A stretch of 49,539 nt of DNA from CAZEPJ01 sp964514105 (GCA_964514105.1 CAZEPJ010000032.1:1-49539); one strand, 5' to 3'. Positions 1-8,580 are shown, numbered from the stretch's first letter. The notes: a model not told the origin generated them from the sequence alone. Made by a program: numbers and translations.

Positions 1-53
1 ACCGGTGAATAACGGTTTTGCAGACCGCTGCCTTACCACTTGGCTATGCCGCC
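1..53 (-). tRNA. tRNA-Cys (GCA), 3' part cut by window edge
   Basis: The reverse complement starts with a GGCGGCA acceptor strand, then a D-arm (AGCCAAGTGGTAAGGC) and an anticodon arm whose loop reads CTGCAAA, giving anticodon GCA. The T-arm and 3' acceptor strand lie beyond base 1. It follows tRNA-Gly in the same direction, the Gly-Cys order also seen in the E. coli glyW-cysT-leuZ operon. Confidence 0.93.
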
Positions 54-75
54 CCGGGCGGAGGCTTGTGAGGTG

Positions 76-98
76 AAAAAGGGCGAGTCGCCTCGCCC
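76..98 (-). terminator. Intrinsic-terminator-like hairpin between the two tRNA genes
   Basis: On the minus strand a perfect 7-bp stem, GGGCGAG/CTCGCCC, closes a 4-base loop (GCGA) and is followed directly by TTTTT. This is the form of a rho-independent terminator. It lies after tRNA-Gly and only about 23 bases before tRNA-Cys, so it may terminate only partially or act as a processing spacer. Confidence 0.7.
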
Positions 99-111
99 CT
101 GTCTTCATGCG

Positions 112-186
<75 letters not shown>

Positions 187-201
187 CCTGGAGACAACAT
201 C

Positions 202-231
202 ATGATAGGGCCGGGGCCGGATCCGTGTCAA
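202..231 (-). promoter_or_regulatory. Sigma70-type promoter for the tRNA-Gly/tRNA-Cys unit
   Basis: The minus strand shows TTGACA (231-226), an 18-bp GC-rich spacer and TATCAT (207-202). The predicted start is close to 195, about 9 bases before the tRNA 5' end. The -35 box overlaps the stop codon of the lytic transglycosylase gene. Confidence 0.8.
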
Positions 232-884
232 CTTCCTTTCTTCCCGGCCAGGGCCGTGCGCTTCTGCGACTGGGCGTCCTTCTCATACTGCTCGTACAGC
301 TGGATCACCTGCCTGACGTAGTTCTGGGTCTCGGGAAAGGGGGGGATGCCCCGGTGCTGGAGCACCGCATCCCGGCCCGCGTTGTACGCGGCCAGGGCCA
401 GATGGAGCTTCCCGCCGAAGCCGTCCAGGAGGCTCCGCAGGTACCGGACGCCCCCCTCGATGTTCTCCACCGGGTCAAAGGAGTCCCGGACCCCCAGTTC
501 CCTGGCCGTGCCGGGCATGAGCTGCATGAGTCCCCGGGCCCCCTTGCGGGAGACGGCCCGGTGGTCGAAGCGGGACTCGGCATGGATCACGGCCATGACC
601 AGCGACTCATTGAGCCCGTATCGCCTGGCGACCTCGCGGATCACGGCATCGAGCCCTTCCAGCCCGCCCCCCCTGAGGTACACGGCGGCCACGTCGTCGG
701 GGGCGGACGACGAAAGGACCCGGGATACCGTTTCTTTCATGTAGAGCTGAAAACCGGCCTTGCTCGGGGTGTTGGTGAAGTGGATCACCCCATTGGCGTC
801 CACATGGCGGTAGATGTCCCCTCGGGCAACTCCCCAGGGGCACAGCATGAAGACCGCGACGACCCAAAAAGGCTTCCAGGGCAC
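228..884 (-). CDS. Periplasmic lytic transglycosylase (SLT domain) with N-terminal DUF4124-like segment
   Basis: This 218-residue protein probably cleaves the MurNAc-GlcNAc bond of peptidoglycan to give 1,6-anhydro ends. Residues 1-22 form a signal peptide (hydrophobic VVAVFMLCPWGVARG). Residues 23-42 (IYRHVDANGVIHFTNTP) resemble DUF4124. The SLT domain fills about 85-205, with the catalytic Glu in AVIHAESRFD (Glu103), then GARGLMQLMPGTA and the family motif ALAAYNAG. The start is a GTG with GGGAGG about 8 bases upstream and lies 3 bases after the histidine kinase stop. Its stop codon overlaps the tRNA promoter. The family is clear; the physiological role among many such enzymes is not. Confidence 0.92.
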   Translation of the reverse strand: MPWKPFWVVAVFMLCPWGVARGDIYRHVDANGVIHFTNTPSKAGFQLYMKETVSRVLSSSAPDDVAAVYLRGGGLEGLDAVIREVARRYGLNESLVMAVIHAESRFDHRAVSRKGARGLMQLMPGTARELGVRDSFDPVENIEGGVRYLRSLLDGFGGKLHLALAAYNAGRDAVLQHRGIPPFPETQNYVRQVIQLYEQYEKDAQSQKRTALAGKKGS

Positions 885-887
885 CGC

Positions 888-1976
888 TCACACCTCCCGC
901 CGGGGCCTCTGCCTCCGATCCAGCGGGAATGATACCTCAAAAGCCGTTCCCTGATCAACCTCGCTCGCCACCTCGATCTGACCCCCATGCTCCTCCACGA
1001 TGATATAGGCCTTGGCCAGGCCCACGCCGGCCCCCTTGGTCTTGGTGGTGAAAAACGGGCTGTAGATGTGCTGCAGGGACTTCTCGGGGATGCCCACGCC
1101 CGTGTCGCGGACCCGGGCCAGGGCCCGCCCGCCCGAGGTCGCCAGCTCCACGGTGAGCACGCCTCCGCGCCGCATGGCCTCCACGGCATTCTCCAGCAGG
1201 TCGTGAAAAAGCTCCGTGAGATGGGCCGCGTCCCCGTATATCCACGGGCCGTCCTCGGGGAAGGCCGTCTCCAACCGGATGCCTTCCGGCAAGGGCAGCC
1301 TCCCCAGGGCCTCCCTGAGGATTGCCTGGAGGTCCAGCCGGGTGAATGCAAGGCGATGGCCCCGGGCGAACCGCAAGTATTCCTCGATCTCCCGGAGCAT
1401 CCCCTCCATGCGCGCCACGTCCTCCAGGACGATCCCCACGTACGGCCGCCCCGGGTGGTCCGGCCCCAGGGTCCTCTCCAGGCGCCTGGCGTATCCCCCC
1501 AGGGTGACGATGGGGTTGCGGATCTCGTGGGCCAGGCCGTCAACGAGCTTGCCCAGAAACGCCATCTTCTGGGACTCCAGCAGGCGCCGCTGGAGCCTGC
1601 GCTGTTCGGTCAGATCCTGCACCGCGCAGATCACGTCCGATGGGCCCTCCTGCCCCCGAAGCAGGGCGCTCCGCACATGCCCCAGGAACGCGCCCCCGTC
1701 CTTCTTCCAGAAGAGGAATTCCCCCTCGGCCTCGCCCTTCTCCAGGGTCTCCCGGATGAGCAGGTCGCAGCCCCGCCCCCGGCACTCGGGCGAGAAAAGA
1801 ACGTCCACCGGCTTCCCCAGCAGCTCCGGCGGGGCGTATCCCCACAGACAGAGGGCCGATCGGTTGGCGAACAGCAGGGTGCCCCGGATGTCGGCGCACA
1901 AGATGGCCTCCCTGACGGCGTCGATGACGTCCAAGAGGTAGTCCGCGTGCCTCCCTCTCAGATACTCACGGGGCAT
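888..1976 (-). CDS. PAS-domain sensor histidine kinase, apparently cytosolic
   Basis: This 362-residue protein has a PAS domain (about 12-122), a HisKA dimerisation helix with phospho-acceptor His150 in LVDGLAHEIRNP, and a HATPase_c domain with the N box (DLLENAVEAM), DTGVGIP and GAGVGLA. No membrane segment is visible, so the signal is probably cytosolic, such as redox state or a bound ligand. No response regulator gene lies in the window, so it is an orphan here. The ATG start has GGGAGG about 9 bases upstream. Nothing in the sequence identifies the signal or the target. Confidence 0.92.
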   Translation of the reverse strand: MPREYLRGRHADYLLDVIDAVREAILCADIRGTLLFANRSALCLWGYAPPELLGKPVDVLFSPECRGRGCDLLIRETLEKGEAEGEFLFWKKDGGAFLGHVRSALLRGQEGPSDVICAVQDLTEQRRLQRRLLESQKMAFLGKLVDGLAHEIRNPIVTLGGYARRLERTLGPDHPGRPYVGIVLEDVARMEGMLREIEEYLRFARGHRLAFTRLDLQAILREALGRLPLPEGIRLETAFPEDGPWIYGDAAHLTELFHDLLENAVEAMRRGGVLTVELATSGGRALARVRDTGVGIPEKSLQHIYSPFFTTKTKGAGVGLAKAYIIVEEHGGQIEVASEVDQGTAFEVSFPLDRRQRPRREV

Positions 1977-2017
1977 GGGGGTCCGCCTCCCCGGGAGGGC
2001 CCGGGCCCGCCGGCCTC

Positions 2018-2662
2018 CTACTTGGGAACCTTCTCCCAGTCCTTGAGGAAGTTGGCCAGACCGATGTCCGTCAATGGGTGGTGGGCCAGCTGGGCAAGCA
2101 CCTTGAACGGCACCGTGACCACGTCCGCCCCCATGAGGGCGGCCTCCAGCACGTGAACGGGGTGGCGCACGCTGGCCACGAGAACCTCGGTCTCCATCTC
2201 GTACTGGTCGTAGATCTGAATGATCTGCTCCACCAGTTCCATGCCCGGCTGGGAGATGTCGTCCAGTCTGCCCACGAAGGGGCTGACGTACGTGGCCCCG
2301 GCCTTGGCGGCCAGGAGGGCCTGGACGGGCGAGAAGACCAGGGTGCAGTTGGTGCGGATCCCGGCCTCGGTGAGCTCGACCAAGGCCTTGAGTCCCTCCA
2401 CCAGCATGGGGACCTTGACCACGATGTTCTCGTGGATGCGGGCGATGTCCTTCCCCTCCCGGATCATACCCGCGTGATCGGTGCTCACCACCTCCACGCT
2501 GATGGGGCCGTCCACCTCTTCGCAGATCTCCTCCACCACGGCCCGAAACGCCTTGCCGGTCTTGGCGATGAGAGAAGGGTTGGTGGTCACGCCGTCCAGG
2601 ATGCCCATGCGCCTGGCCTCCCGGATCTCATTGATGTCCGCGGTGTCGATGAAGAACTTCAT
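2018..2662 (-). CDS. fsa: Transaldolase-like / fructose-6-phosphate aldolase (TalC/Fsa family)
   Basis: This 214-residue protein has the length of the short TalC/Fsa/MipB family. It starts MKFFIDTADINEI and has TNPSLIAK and the Schiff-base lysine at Lys83 in ENIVVKVPM. It transfers a dihydroxyacetone unit in the pentose phosphate pathway, or acts as a fructose-6-phosphate aldolase; family members do one or the other and sequence alone does not decide. The ATG at 2662 has GGAGG about 6 bases upstream. The open frame runs further upstream, but that extension is low-complexity Arg/Pro-rich and matches no family. Confidence 0.93.
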   Translation of the reverse strand: MKFFIDTADINEIREARRMGILDGVTTNPSLIAKTGKAFRAVVEEICEEVDGPISVEVVSTDHAGMIREGKDIARIHENIVVKVPMLVEGLKALVELTEAGIRTNCTLVFSPVQALLAAKAGATYVSPFVGRLDDISQPGMELVEQIIQIYDQYEMETEVLVASVRHPVHVLEAALMGADVVTVPFKVLAQLAHHPLTDIGLANFLKDWEKVPK

Positions 2663-2690
2663 GCACGCCTCCGTCACTCCCCCATGGGAT

Positions 2691-2981
2691 TCACGTGGCA
2701 GGCCCGTTGCCGGGCGGCGCCTGCCCCTGCCCCGCCTCCTGCTGCTCCAGGAAGCGCTTCCTGCACTCCTGGCTGCAGAAGTGGTAATCCTTGCCGCCGG
2801 CCACGGCCACCACGGCCTGGCCCTTGGGCACATAGGTCTTGCACCAGGGATCCTGCACCAGGACGTCCTCCCGGGGGGCCGGCCGGCCTCGGCCCTCCAC
2901 CGGGGTCGAGGGCCTCCTGGCGCGGAACAGCCGATACAGGATGTACAGAACAGCGGCCAGAATGGCCAGGCGAATCAGCAT
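2691..2981 (-). CDS. Small membrane-anchored PP0621-like protein with Cys motif
   Basis: This 96-residue protein has one N-terminal membrane segment (LIRLAILAAVLYILYRLF). A soluble tail carries a YHS/TRASH-like motif: Cys in DPWCKTYVPKG, then YHFCSQECRKRF. It resembles the small PP0621 family often found near housekeeping genes. Three closely placed Cys suggest metal binding, but the function is unknown. Its start overlaps the 3' end of folK by 7 bases, so it is probably co-translated. A Gln/Gly/Pro-rich tail follows the motif. Confidence 0.8.
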   Translation of the reverse strand: MLIRLAILAAVLYILYRLFRARRPSTPVEGRGRPAPREDVLVQDPWCKTYVPKGQAVVAVAGGKDYHFCSQECRKRFLEQQEAGQGQAPPGNGPAT

Positions 2982-3475
2982 GGGGACACCTCCAACGGAC
3001 CCAGCCGCTCCACGGCCTTGTCGTCCTTCAGGCTCTCCAGGAGTTCCCGCACGGTCTTGCCCAGCCCGGGATGGCGCAGCTGCGGTGCGATCTCGCACAG
3101 GGGAGCCAGGACGAACCGGCGCCGGTGCATGCGCGGATGGGGGATCCACAGCTCCGGTCCCCGCACCACGCGGTCCCCGTACAACAGGATGTCCAGATCG
3201 ATGGTGCGGGGGCCCCCGGGGATCCGGCGCACCCGCCCCATTCCCGCCTCGATCTGCAGGAGGAACCCCAGAAGCCCGGCCGGGGTGAGGCCCGTCGCCA
3301 CGCCCGCCACCCCGTTGACGAACCAGGGCTGTTCCTCCATGCCCACAGGCTCGGTCCGGTACAGGGACGAGACCCGCACCAGCCGCGCCGCCCCGGCGCC
3401 CACCAGGCGCCCCAGCGCCTCGCGGATCTGCGCCGGCGCATCCCCCTCGTTGGAGCCCAGGCCGATGTAGGCCAG
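2975..3475 (-). CDS. folK: 6-hydroxymethyl-7,8-dihydropterin pyrophosphokinase (HPPK), non-ATG start
   Basis: HPPK transfers pyrophosphate from ATP to 6-hydroxymethyl-dihydropterin in folate synthesis. The sequence shows AYIGLGSNEGD at the N-terminus, a central LYRTEPVGMEEQPWFVN, and the signature GPRTIDLDILLYGD followed by IPHPRMHRRRFVL. No in-frame ATG, GTG or TTG occurs before the conserved N-terminus. Two CTG codons are possible. The one at 3475 gives the usual short N-terminus. The one at 3550 overlaps the dapL stop (CTGA) and has GGGAGG 7 bases upstream. The shorter form, 166 residues, is reported. An ATG at 3491 is out of frame. Confidence 0.85.
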   Translation of the reverse strand: MAYIGLGSNEGDAPAQIREALGRLVGAGAARLVRVSSLYRTEPVGMEEQPWFVNGVAGVATGLTPAGLLGFLLQIEAGMGRVRRIPGGPRTIDLDILLYGDRVVRGPELWIPHPRMHRRRFVLAPLCEIAPQLRHPGLGKTVRELLESLKDDKAVERLGPLEVSPC

Positions 3476-3546
3476 TTCCCCCGGGAGGCATGGGGACCCC
3501 GCCCCCGCCGACCCCCGGGGGCCGTGACCTGATGCAGCCGCGCGCC

Positions 3547-4716
3547 TCAGTACCCCGCCTCCCGGATGCGCCGCACGGCCTCCCGCAGCCGCTGCACCGG
3601 CACCGTAAGCGTCATGCGGATGAAGCCCTCCCCGTGCTGCCCGAACCCGTTGCCGGGCGTGGTCACGATGCCGGCCTTGGAGAGCAGATGGGCCGTGAAC
3701 GACGCGGATGTGTACCCTTGCGGGACCTTCACCCACACGTAGAAGGTGGCCCGGGGCGGGTTGACCTCCAGCCCCGCCGCCCGAAGCCCCTCCACCAGCG
3801 CATCCCGGCGCTCCTGGTAGATGCGATTGTGCTGTGCGATGGGCTCCTGGGGGCCGTCCAGGGCCGCCATCCCCGCGAGCTGGACGGCCTGGAAGACCCC
3901 CGAGTCGACGTTGGTCTTGATCCGCCCCAGCCCGGCCACGATCTCCGCATTGCCCACGGCGAATCCCAGGCGCCAACCCGTCATGTTGTACGTCTTGGAA
4001 AGGGAGTGAAACTCGATGGCCACCTCCCTGGCCTCGGGAAGCTCCAGGATACTGTGCGGGCGGTACCCGTCGAAGGCCATCTCGCTGTACGCCGCATCGT
4101 GGCAGACCATCACCCCGTGGGCCCTGGACCACGCCACCACCTTGCGGAAATAGTCCATATCGGCGGTGGCACCCGTGGGGTTGTTGGGGTAGTTGATGAA
4201 GAGCATGACCGCCCTTCGCGCCACGTCCTCGGGGACCTCCTGGGGATCCAACAGGAACCCCTTGTCCTCCCTGAGGGGCACCCGGTACGGCTCACCGCCC
4301 GCGAACACCGTGCCCGCCTGGTACACGGGATAGCCGGGGTCCGGCACGAGGACCACGTCGCCGGGGTCCACGAAGGCCAGGGGGATGTGGGCGATCCCCT
4401 CCTTGGATCCGATGAGCGAGACCACCTCGGTCCTGGGGTCCAGGGACACACCGAAGCGGCGCTCGTACCAGCGCGCCACGGACACCTTGAAATCGCCCAT
4501 GCCCGAGTAAGACGGATAGCGGTGGTTGGCCGGGTCAAGGGCCGCCTCCTGGAGCCGCGCGATGATGTGCGGCGGCGTGGGCAGATCCGGGTCCCCCACC
4601 CCCAGGTCGATGACGTCCATTCCCCTGGCGGCCACCTCGCCCTTGAGACGATCGATCTGCGCGAACAGGTACGGTGGCAGTTGGGTCAGCCTTCTGGCCA
4701 GTTTCTCGGTCCACAT
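3547..4716 (-). CDS. dapL: LL-diaminopimelate aminotransferase-like, class I PLP enzyme
   Basis: This 389-residue fold-type I aminotransferase shows the PLP lysine Lys241 in HSLSKTYNMTGWRLGF, INYPNNPTGA, and an N-terminus (VIDLGVGDPDLPTP) typical of the DapL group. DapL converts tetrahydrodipicolinate and glutamate directly to LL-diaminopimelate, bypassing the succinylase or dehydrogenase routes. Its place with dapB, dapF and lysA supports that role over a general aspartate or alanine aminotransferase. The ATG at 4716 is preferred; a TTG four codons upstream (4728) abuts the GGAAAGGA sequence and is too close for use. Confidence 0.88.
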   Translation of the reverse strand: MWTEKLARRLTQLPPYLFAQIDRLKGEVAARGMDVIDLGVGDPDLPTPPHIIARLQEAALDPANHRYPSYSGMGDFKVSVARWYERRFGVSLDPRTEVVSLIGSKEGIAHIPLAFVDPGDVVLVPDPGYPVYQAGTVFAGGEPYRVPLREDKGFLLDPQEVPEDVARRAVMLFINYPNNPTGATADMDYFRKVVAWSRAHGVMVCHDAAYSEMAFDGYRPHSILELPEAREVAIEFHSLSKTYNMTGWRLGFAVGNAEIVAGLGRIKTNVDSGVFQAVQLAGMAALDGPQEPIAQHNRIYQERRDALVEGLRAAGLEVNPPRATFYVWVKVPQGYTSASFTAHLLSKAGIVTTPGNGFGQHGEGFIRMTLTVPVQRLREAVRRIREAGY

Positions 4717-4767
4717 GATCCGTCGCAATCCTTTCCCGGCGCCCGGAGTCGGCCTCCGGGTGGGCCC

Positions 4768-5520
4768 TCACTCCACCCGGTTCTCCAGCGTCCCGATGCC
4801 CTGGATCCGAACCTCGAAGCGATCGCCCGGCCTGAGCGGTCCGATCCCCGAGGGGGTGCCCGTGGCGATTACATCGCCCGGCAGCAGCGTCATGATCCGC
4901 GATATGAAGCCGACCAAGAACGGCACGGAGAAGACCAGCTGCCGGGTGGAGGAGCGCTGCTTCACCTCCCCGTTGAGGATCCCCTCCACGGCCAGGTCCC
5001 CGGGGTCCAGCTCCGAGACGATCCAGGGCCCCAGCGGGCAGAAGGTGTCGAACCCCTTGGCCCGGGTCCACTGCCCGTCCTTTCCCTGAAGGTCCCTGGC
5101 GGTCACGTCGTTGAGGCAGCAGTAGCCCCAGATGTGCTCCCCGGCCCGCTCCTCGGGGACGTCCTTGGCCGTCTTTCCGATGACCACGGCCAGCTCGGCC
5201 TCGTAGTCCACCCGCCTGGACATGGCCGGAAGGCGGATCCACTCCCCCGGTCCGATGACTGCCGTGGAGGGCTTGATAAAGAGCAGCGGCTCCTGGGGCA
5301 GGGGGTGCCCGGTCTCCTCGGCATGGTCCCGGTAGTTGAGCCCCACGGCCACCACCTTGGACGGGACGCACGGCGCCAGGAGCCTCACCTCCGCGGCGGG
5401 CAGCAGATCCGCCGTGGGCTTCCAGTCGCCGGGCACCTCACCCCGGACGGGCCGGACCCCCGCTTCCTCCCAGAGGCCCCAATGCACGGCCCCCTGCCTC
5501 TCGAACCTCACGAACCTCAT
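4768..5520 (-). CDS. Fumarylacetoacetate hydrolase (FAH) family protein
   Basis: This 250-residue protein has the FAH C-terminal catalytic fold. Visible are VGLNYRDHAEE, the metal-ligand region VDYEAELAVVIGK, CLNDVTARD, and DVIATGTPSGIG near the end. Members hydrolyse or decarboxylate diketo acids such as oxaloacetate or acylpyruvates using Mg2+. Its ATG overlaps the dapB stop by 4 bases (ATGA) and dapL follows, so it sits inside the lysine operon. It occupies a place where dapA might be expected, but it is not a DapA homologue. Oxaloacetate decarboxylase or oxaloacetate proofreading activity would be a reasonable guess. Confidence 0.88.
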   Translation of the reverse strand: MRFVRFERQGAVHWGLWEEAGVRPVRGEVPGDWKPTADLLPAAEVRLLAPCVPSKVVAVGLNYRDHAEETGHPLPQEPLLFIKPSTAVIGPGEWIRLPAMSRRVDYEAELAVVIGKTAKDVPEERAGEHIWGYCCLNDVTARDLQGKDGQWTRAKGFDTFCPLGPWIVSELDPGDLAVEGILNGEVKQRSSTRQLVFSVPFLVGFISRIMTLLPGDVIATGTPSGIGPLRPGDRFEVRIQGIGTLENRVE

Positions 5521-6323
5521 CGCCTCACCCCCAGCACGTCCTGCATGTCGTAAAGCCCCGGCCCCTGCCCCACCACCCAGAGGGCCGCCCGCACCGCGCC
5601 CCGGGCGAAGTTGTCCCGGCTGTGGGCCCGGTGCGTGATCTCCACCCGCTCCCCCATCCCTGCGAATATCACGGTGTGCTCCCCCACGATATCCCCCCCC
5701 CGCACGGTCTGTATGCCGATCTCGCGGTCGGTGCGGGGCCCGATCTGGCCGTGCCGGGAGAAGACCCCGACGTCCTGCAGGTCCCTGCCCAGAGAGGCGG
5801 CGACCACCTCTGCCATGCGCAGCGCCGTGCCGCTGGGGGCGTCAGCCTTGCGCCGATGGTGGGCTTCAACGATCTCCACGTCGTACTCGCTCCCCAGGGC
5901 CGCGGCCACCTCCCCGAGCACCCGCAGCAGAACGTTGACGCCCACGCTCATGTTGGGAGAGGCCACGCACGGGACGAAGCGGGCCAGGCGCCCCATCTCC
6001 TCCCGCTCCTCCCCGGTGAAGCCCGTGGTGCCGATGACCATGGGTTTTCCCATGGCCGATGCCCGCCGCAGGTGCCCCATGGAGGCCTGGTGGTGCGAGA
6101 AATCGATGAGGACGTCCACCGCCGCCAGGGCCGCCTCCGGGTCCGTGCTGAGCGCCACCCCCATGGGCCCGCAGCCCGCCAGGGAACCGGCGTCCTGCCC
6201 CGCGCCTGGGTGCCCCGGGACCTCCAGTGCGGCCGCCAGCGCCACGTCCGCCGACTCCCTCACGGCCGCCACCAGCCGCTGCCCCATGCGACCCGCCGCG
6301 CCGGCGATGCCCACCCTGACCAT
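5517..6323 (-). CDS. dapB: 4-hydroxy-tetrahydrodipicolinate reductase
   Basis: This 268-residue enzyme reduces hydroxy-tetrahydrodipicolinate with NAD(P)H in lysine/diaminopimelate synthesis. The N-terminal Rossmann motif is VGIAGAAGRMGQR. The middle has VIGTTGFTGEE and SPNMSVGVNVL, and the substrate-binding signature is EAHHRRKADAPSGTAL. The length is normal. It lies 20 bases after dapF, and its stop overlaps the start of the FAH-family gene. Confidence 0.97.
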   Translation of the reverse strand: MVRVGIAGAAGRMGQRLVAAVRESADVALAAALEVPGHPGAGQDAGSLAGCGPMGVALSTDPEAALAAVDVLIDFSHHQASMGHLRRASAMGKPMVIGTTGFTGEEREEMGRLARFVPCVASPNMSVGVNVLLRVLGEVAAALGSEYDVEIVEAHHRRKADAPSGTALRMAEVVAASLGRDLQDVGVFSRHGQIGPRTDREIGIQTVRGGDIVGEHTVIFAGMGERVEITHRAHSRDNFARGAVRAALWVVGQGPGLYDMQDVLGVRR

Positions 6324-6343
6324 GGCCAGCCTCCTTGCCGGGG

Positions 6344-7177
6344 TCAATCGGCCAACGCGTCCTGGCGGACCACGCCCTCGTAGATGAGCATGGCGTCTCC
6401 CTCCAGCCGCACGGGCCCATATCCCTCCCCCAGGGTCTCGAAATGGATCCCCAGGACGCGGCCGCTTCGCACCATGACCGACACCGGGGCCGAGACCCGC
6501 CCCCCCATGTGGGCCGCCAGGGCCGCGGCCGCGGCTCCGGTCCCGCACGCCAGGGTCTCGTCCTCCACACCCCGCTCGTACGTCCGCACCTTGAGGGTCC
6601 GCCCGTCCACCACCTGGGCGAAGTTCACATTGGTCCCCCTTGGCGCGAAGGCCTCGTGATGGCGAATCGCGCGGCCCATCCCCACCACGTCCACGGCGTC
6701 CACATCCTCCACAAACTCCACCACGTGGGGAACGCCGGTATGGACGGCAACCAGGGAGACGGCCCGCCCCGAGGCCGTCACCGCCACCTCCGGTCGTATC
6801 TCCGTGGGCGCGCCCATGCCCACCAGGGCCCGCTGCCCGCGCACCTCGGCATCGATGGGACCGGCCAGCGTCTCGAACCGCATGACGGGTCCGGCCAGGC
6901 CCTTGCTCAGGGCGAACCGCGCGGCGCAGCGCGAGGCATTGCCGCACATCTCGGCCTCCGAGCCGTCGGCATTGAAGAACCGCCAGGCGAAGTCGTGCCG
7001 CGGATCCCGGGGGGGAATGAGAACGGCCAGGCCGTCGGCCCCCACCGAGAGCCGCCTGCGGCAGAGCCTTCGGGCCACTTCGGGCAGGTCCCACTCTTTC
7101 CACGGCACCTCCCGGTGGTCCATGAAGATGAAGTCGTTGCCGCTTCCGCTCATCTTCCAGAACGGGTAGCCGTCCAT
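6344..7177 (-). CDS. dapF: Diaminopimelate epimerase
   Basis: This 277-residue enzyme interconverts LL- and meso-diaminopimelate. Both catalytic cysteines are visible, one in ADGSEAEMCGNASRC and one in DETLACGTGA, giving the cofactor-free two-base mechanism. The N-terminus FWKMSGSGNDFIF is typical. It lies between lysA and dapB on the same strand with short gaps, so it is probably co-transcribed. Confidence 0.97.
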   Translation of the reverse strand: MDGYPFWKMSGSGNDFIFMDHREVPWKEWDLPEVARRLCRRRLSVGADGLAVLIPPRDPRHDFAWRFFNADGSEAEMCGNASRCAARFALSKGLAGPVMRFETLAGPIDAEVRGQRALVGMGAPTEIRPEVAVTASGRAVSLVAVHTGVPHVVEFVEDVDAVDVVGMGRAIRHHEAFAPRGTNVNFAQVVDGRTLKVRTYERGVEDETLACGTGAAAAALAAHMGGRVSAPVSVMVRSGRVLGIHFETLGEGYGPVRLEGDAMLIYEGVVRQDALAD

Positions 7178-7241
7178 GGGTCCCGAGCTCCCTCCTCGCC
7201 CCCCACCGAAAGACGCGGCCGGGGCGGTCCGATGCGCCGCT

Positions 7242-8501
7242 TCACACGCCCCAGCGGGGGATCTCCTCCCCCGCGGTCAGATCCTCGTACCGTTCCCGCC
7301 TGCGGATGACGGCGTATCGATCCCCGTTGACCAGCACCTCGGCCGCCCTGGGTCTGGAGTTGTAGTTGGATGACATGCTGAACCCGTAGGCCCCGGCGCT
7401 CATGACGGCCGCCAGGTCGCCCCGGCGGAAGGCGGGCATCCGCCGGTCCTTGGCCAGGAAGTCCGAGGACTCGCAGATGGGCCCCACCAGGTCCGCCACC
7501 AGCTCCCCCCGGCCCGAGGGGTCCTGCACCGCCTGGATGCCGTGGTACGATCCGTACAGGGCCGGACGGATCAGATCGTTCATCCCCGCATCCACGATGA
7601 CGAACCGCTTGGTCTCGCCCTCCTTGGTGTACAGCACCCGCGTCAGCAGAACCCCGGCGTTGCCCACGATGACCCGGCCCGGCTCCAGGATGAGGAAGCA
7701 CCGGAGGGCCCGGATCTGATCCAGGACGGCCCCCGCGTACTGGGCCGGGTGGGGGGGCTCCTCGGCGTCGTACGTGATGCCCAGGCCTCCGCCCAGGTCC
7801 AGGTAGCGGATGGCGATCCCCTCTTCCCTCAGACTGGCGACCAGATCCCCCAGGCGACGCAGGGCGTCCACGAAGGGCGCAACCTGGGTCAGCTGAGAGC
7901 CGATGTGGCAGTCCACCCCCACCACCTCGACCCCGGCCATGTCCCGGGCCCGCCGGTACTCGTCCGGCGCGATGCGGATGTCCACGCCGAACTTGTTGCT
8001 CCGCAGCCCCGTGGAGATGTACGGATGGGTCCGGGGGTCCACATCGGGGTTGACCCGAAGGGCCACCGGGGCCTTGACCCCCATGGCCCGGGCCCGGGCA
8101 TCCACCACCTCCAGCTCCTGGGCCGACTCGATGTTGAACAGCAGGATGCCCGCCTTCAGGGCCGCGTCGATCTCCCCATCGGTCTTTCCCACCCCGGAGT
8201 AGACCACCCGGTGCGGCGGTATGCCCGCCCGCATGGCCCGAAACAGCTCCCCGCCCGACACGATGTCCACGCCGCCGCCCAGGCTCCCGAACAGATGAAG
8301 GAGGGCCAGATTGGAATTGGACTTGACGGAGAAGCAGACCAGGTGGTCCGTGCCCTCGAAGGCCCCGTCGAAGGCCTGGAAGTGCCTCACCAGGGTCTCC
8401 CGGCTGTACACGTATGCGGGCGTCCCCACCTCCCGGGCGATGCGCGCCAGGGGCACGGACTCGCACCAAAGCTCCCCTTCCACGTAATGGAAATGATGCA
8501 T
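7242..8501 (-). CDS. lysA: Diaminopimelate decarboxylase
   Basis: This 419-residue fold-type III PLP enzyme converts meso-diaminopimelate to lysine. The PLP lysine is Lys60 in CFSVKSNSN. Further motifs are HIGSQ, the glycine-rich YLDLGGGLG, EPGR, and the second-subunit Cys in GPICESSDFLA with a terminal SAGAYGFSMSSNYN. The ATG at 8501 gives the expected N-terminus (HYVEGELWCE); the longer open frame upstream is a shadow of the neighbouring gene. It follows the lipoprotein gene and precedes dapF. Confidence 0.97.
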   Translation of the reverse strand: MHHFHYVEGELWCESVPLARIAREVGTPAYVYSRETLVRHFQAFDGAFEGTDHLVCFSVKSNSNLALLHLFGSLGGGVDIVSGGELFRAMRAGIPPHRVVYSGVGKTDGEIDAALKAGILLFNIESAQELEVVDARARAMGVKAPVALRVNPDVDPRTHPYISTGLRSNKFGVDIRIAPDEYRRARDMAGVEVVGVDCHIGSQLTQVAPFVDALRRLGDLVASLREEGIAIRYLDLGGGLGITYDAEEPPHPAQYAGAVLDQIRALRCFLILEPGRVIVGNAGVLLTRVLYTKEGETKRFVIVDAGMNDLIRPALYGSYHGIQAVQDPSGRGELVADLVGPICESSDFLAKDRRMPAFRRGDLAAVMSAGAYGFSMSSNYNSRPRAAEVLVNGDRYAVIRRRERYEDLTAGEEIPRWGV

Positions 8502-8580
8502 GGCCTCCCCGGCACTCCCGGGCCGTCCCGGCCCGGCGGTGCGCTCCCAGCCTTCCCCTTGGCCCGACCAGCGCCCGGGC

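Noticed and set aside
5517..7103. dapB as a fusion with an upstream domain
   Set aside because: The upstream extension is an out-of-frame shadow of dapF; the normal dapB start is the ATG at 6323.
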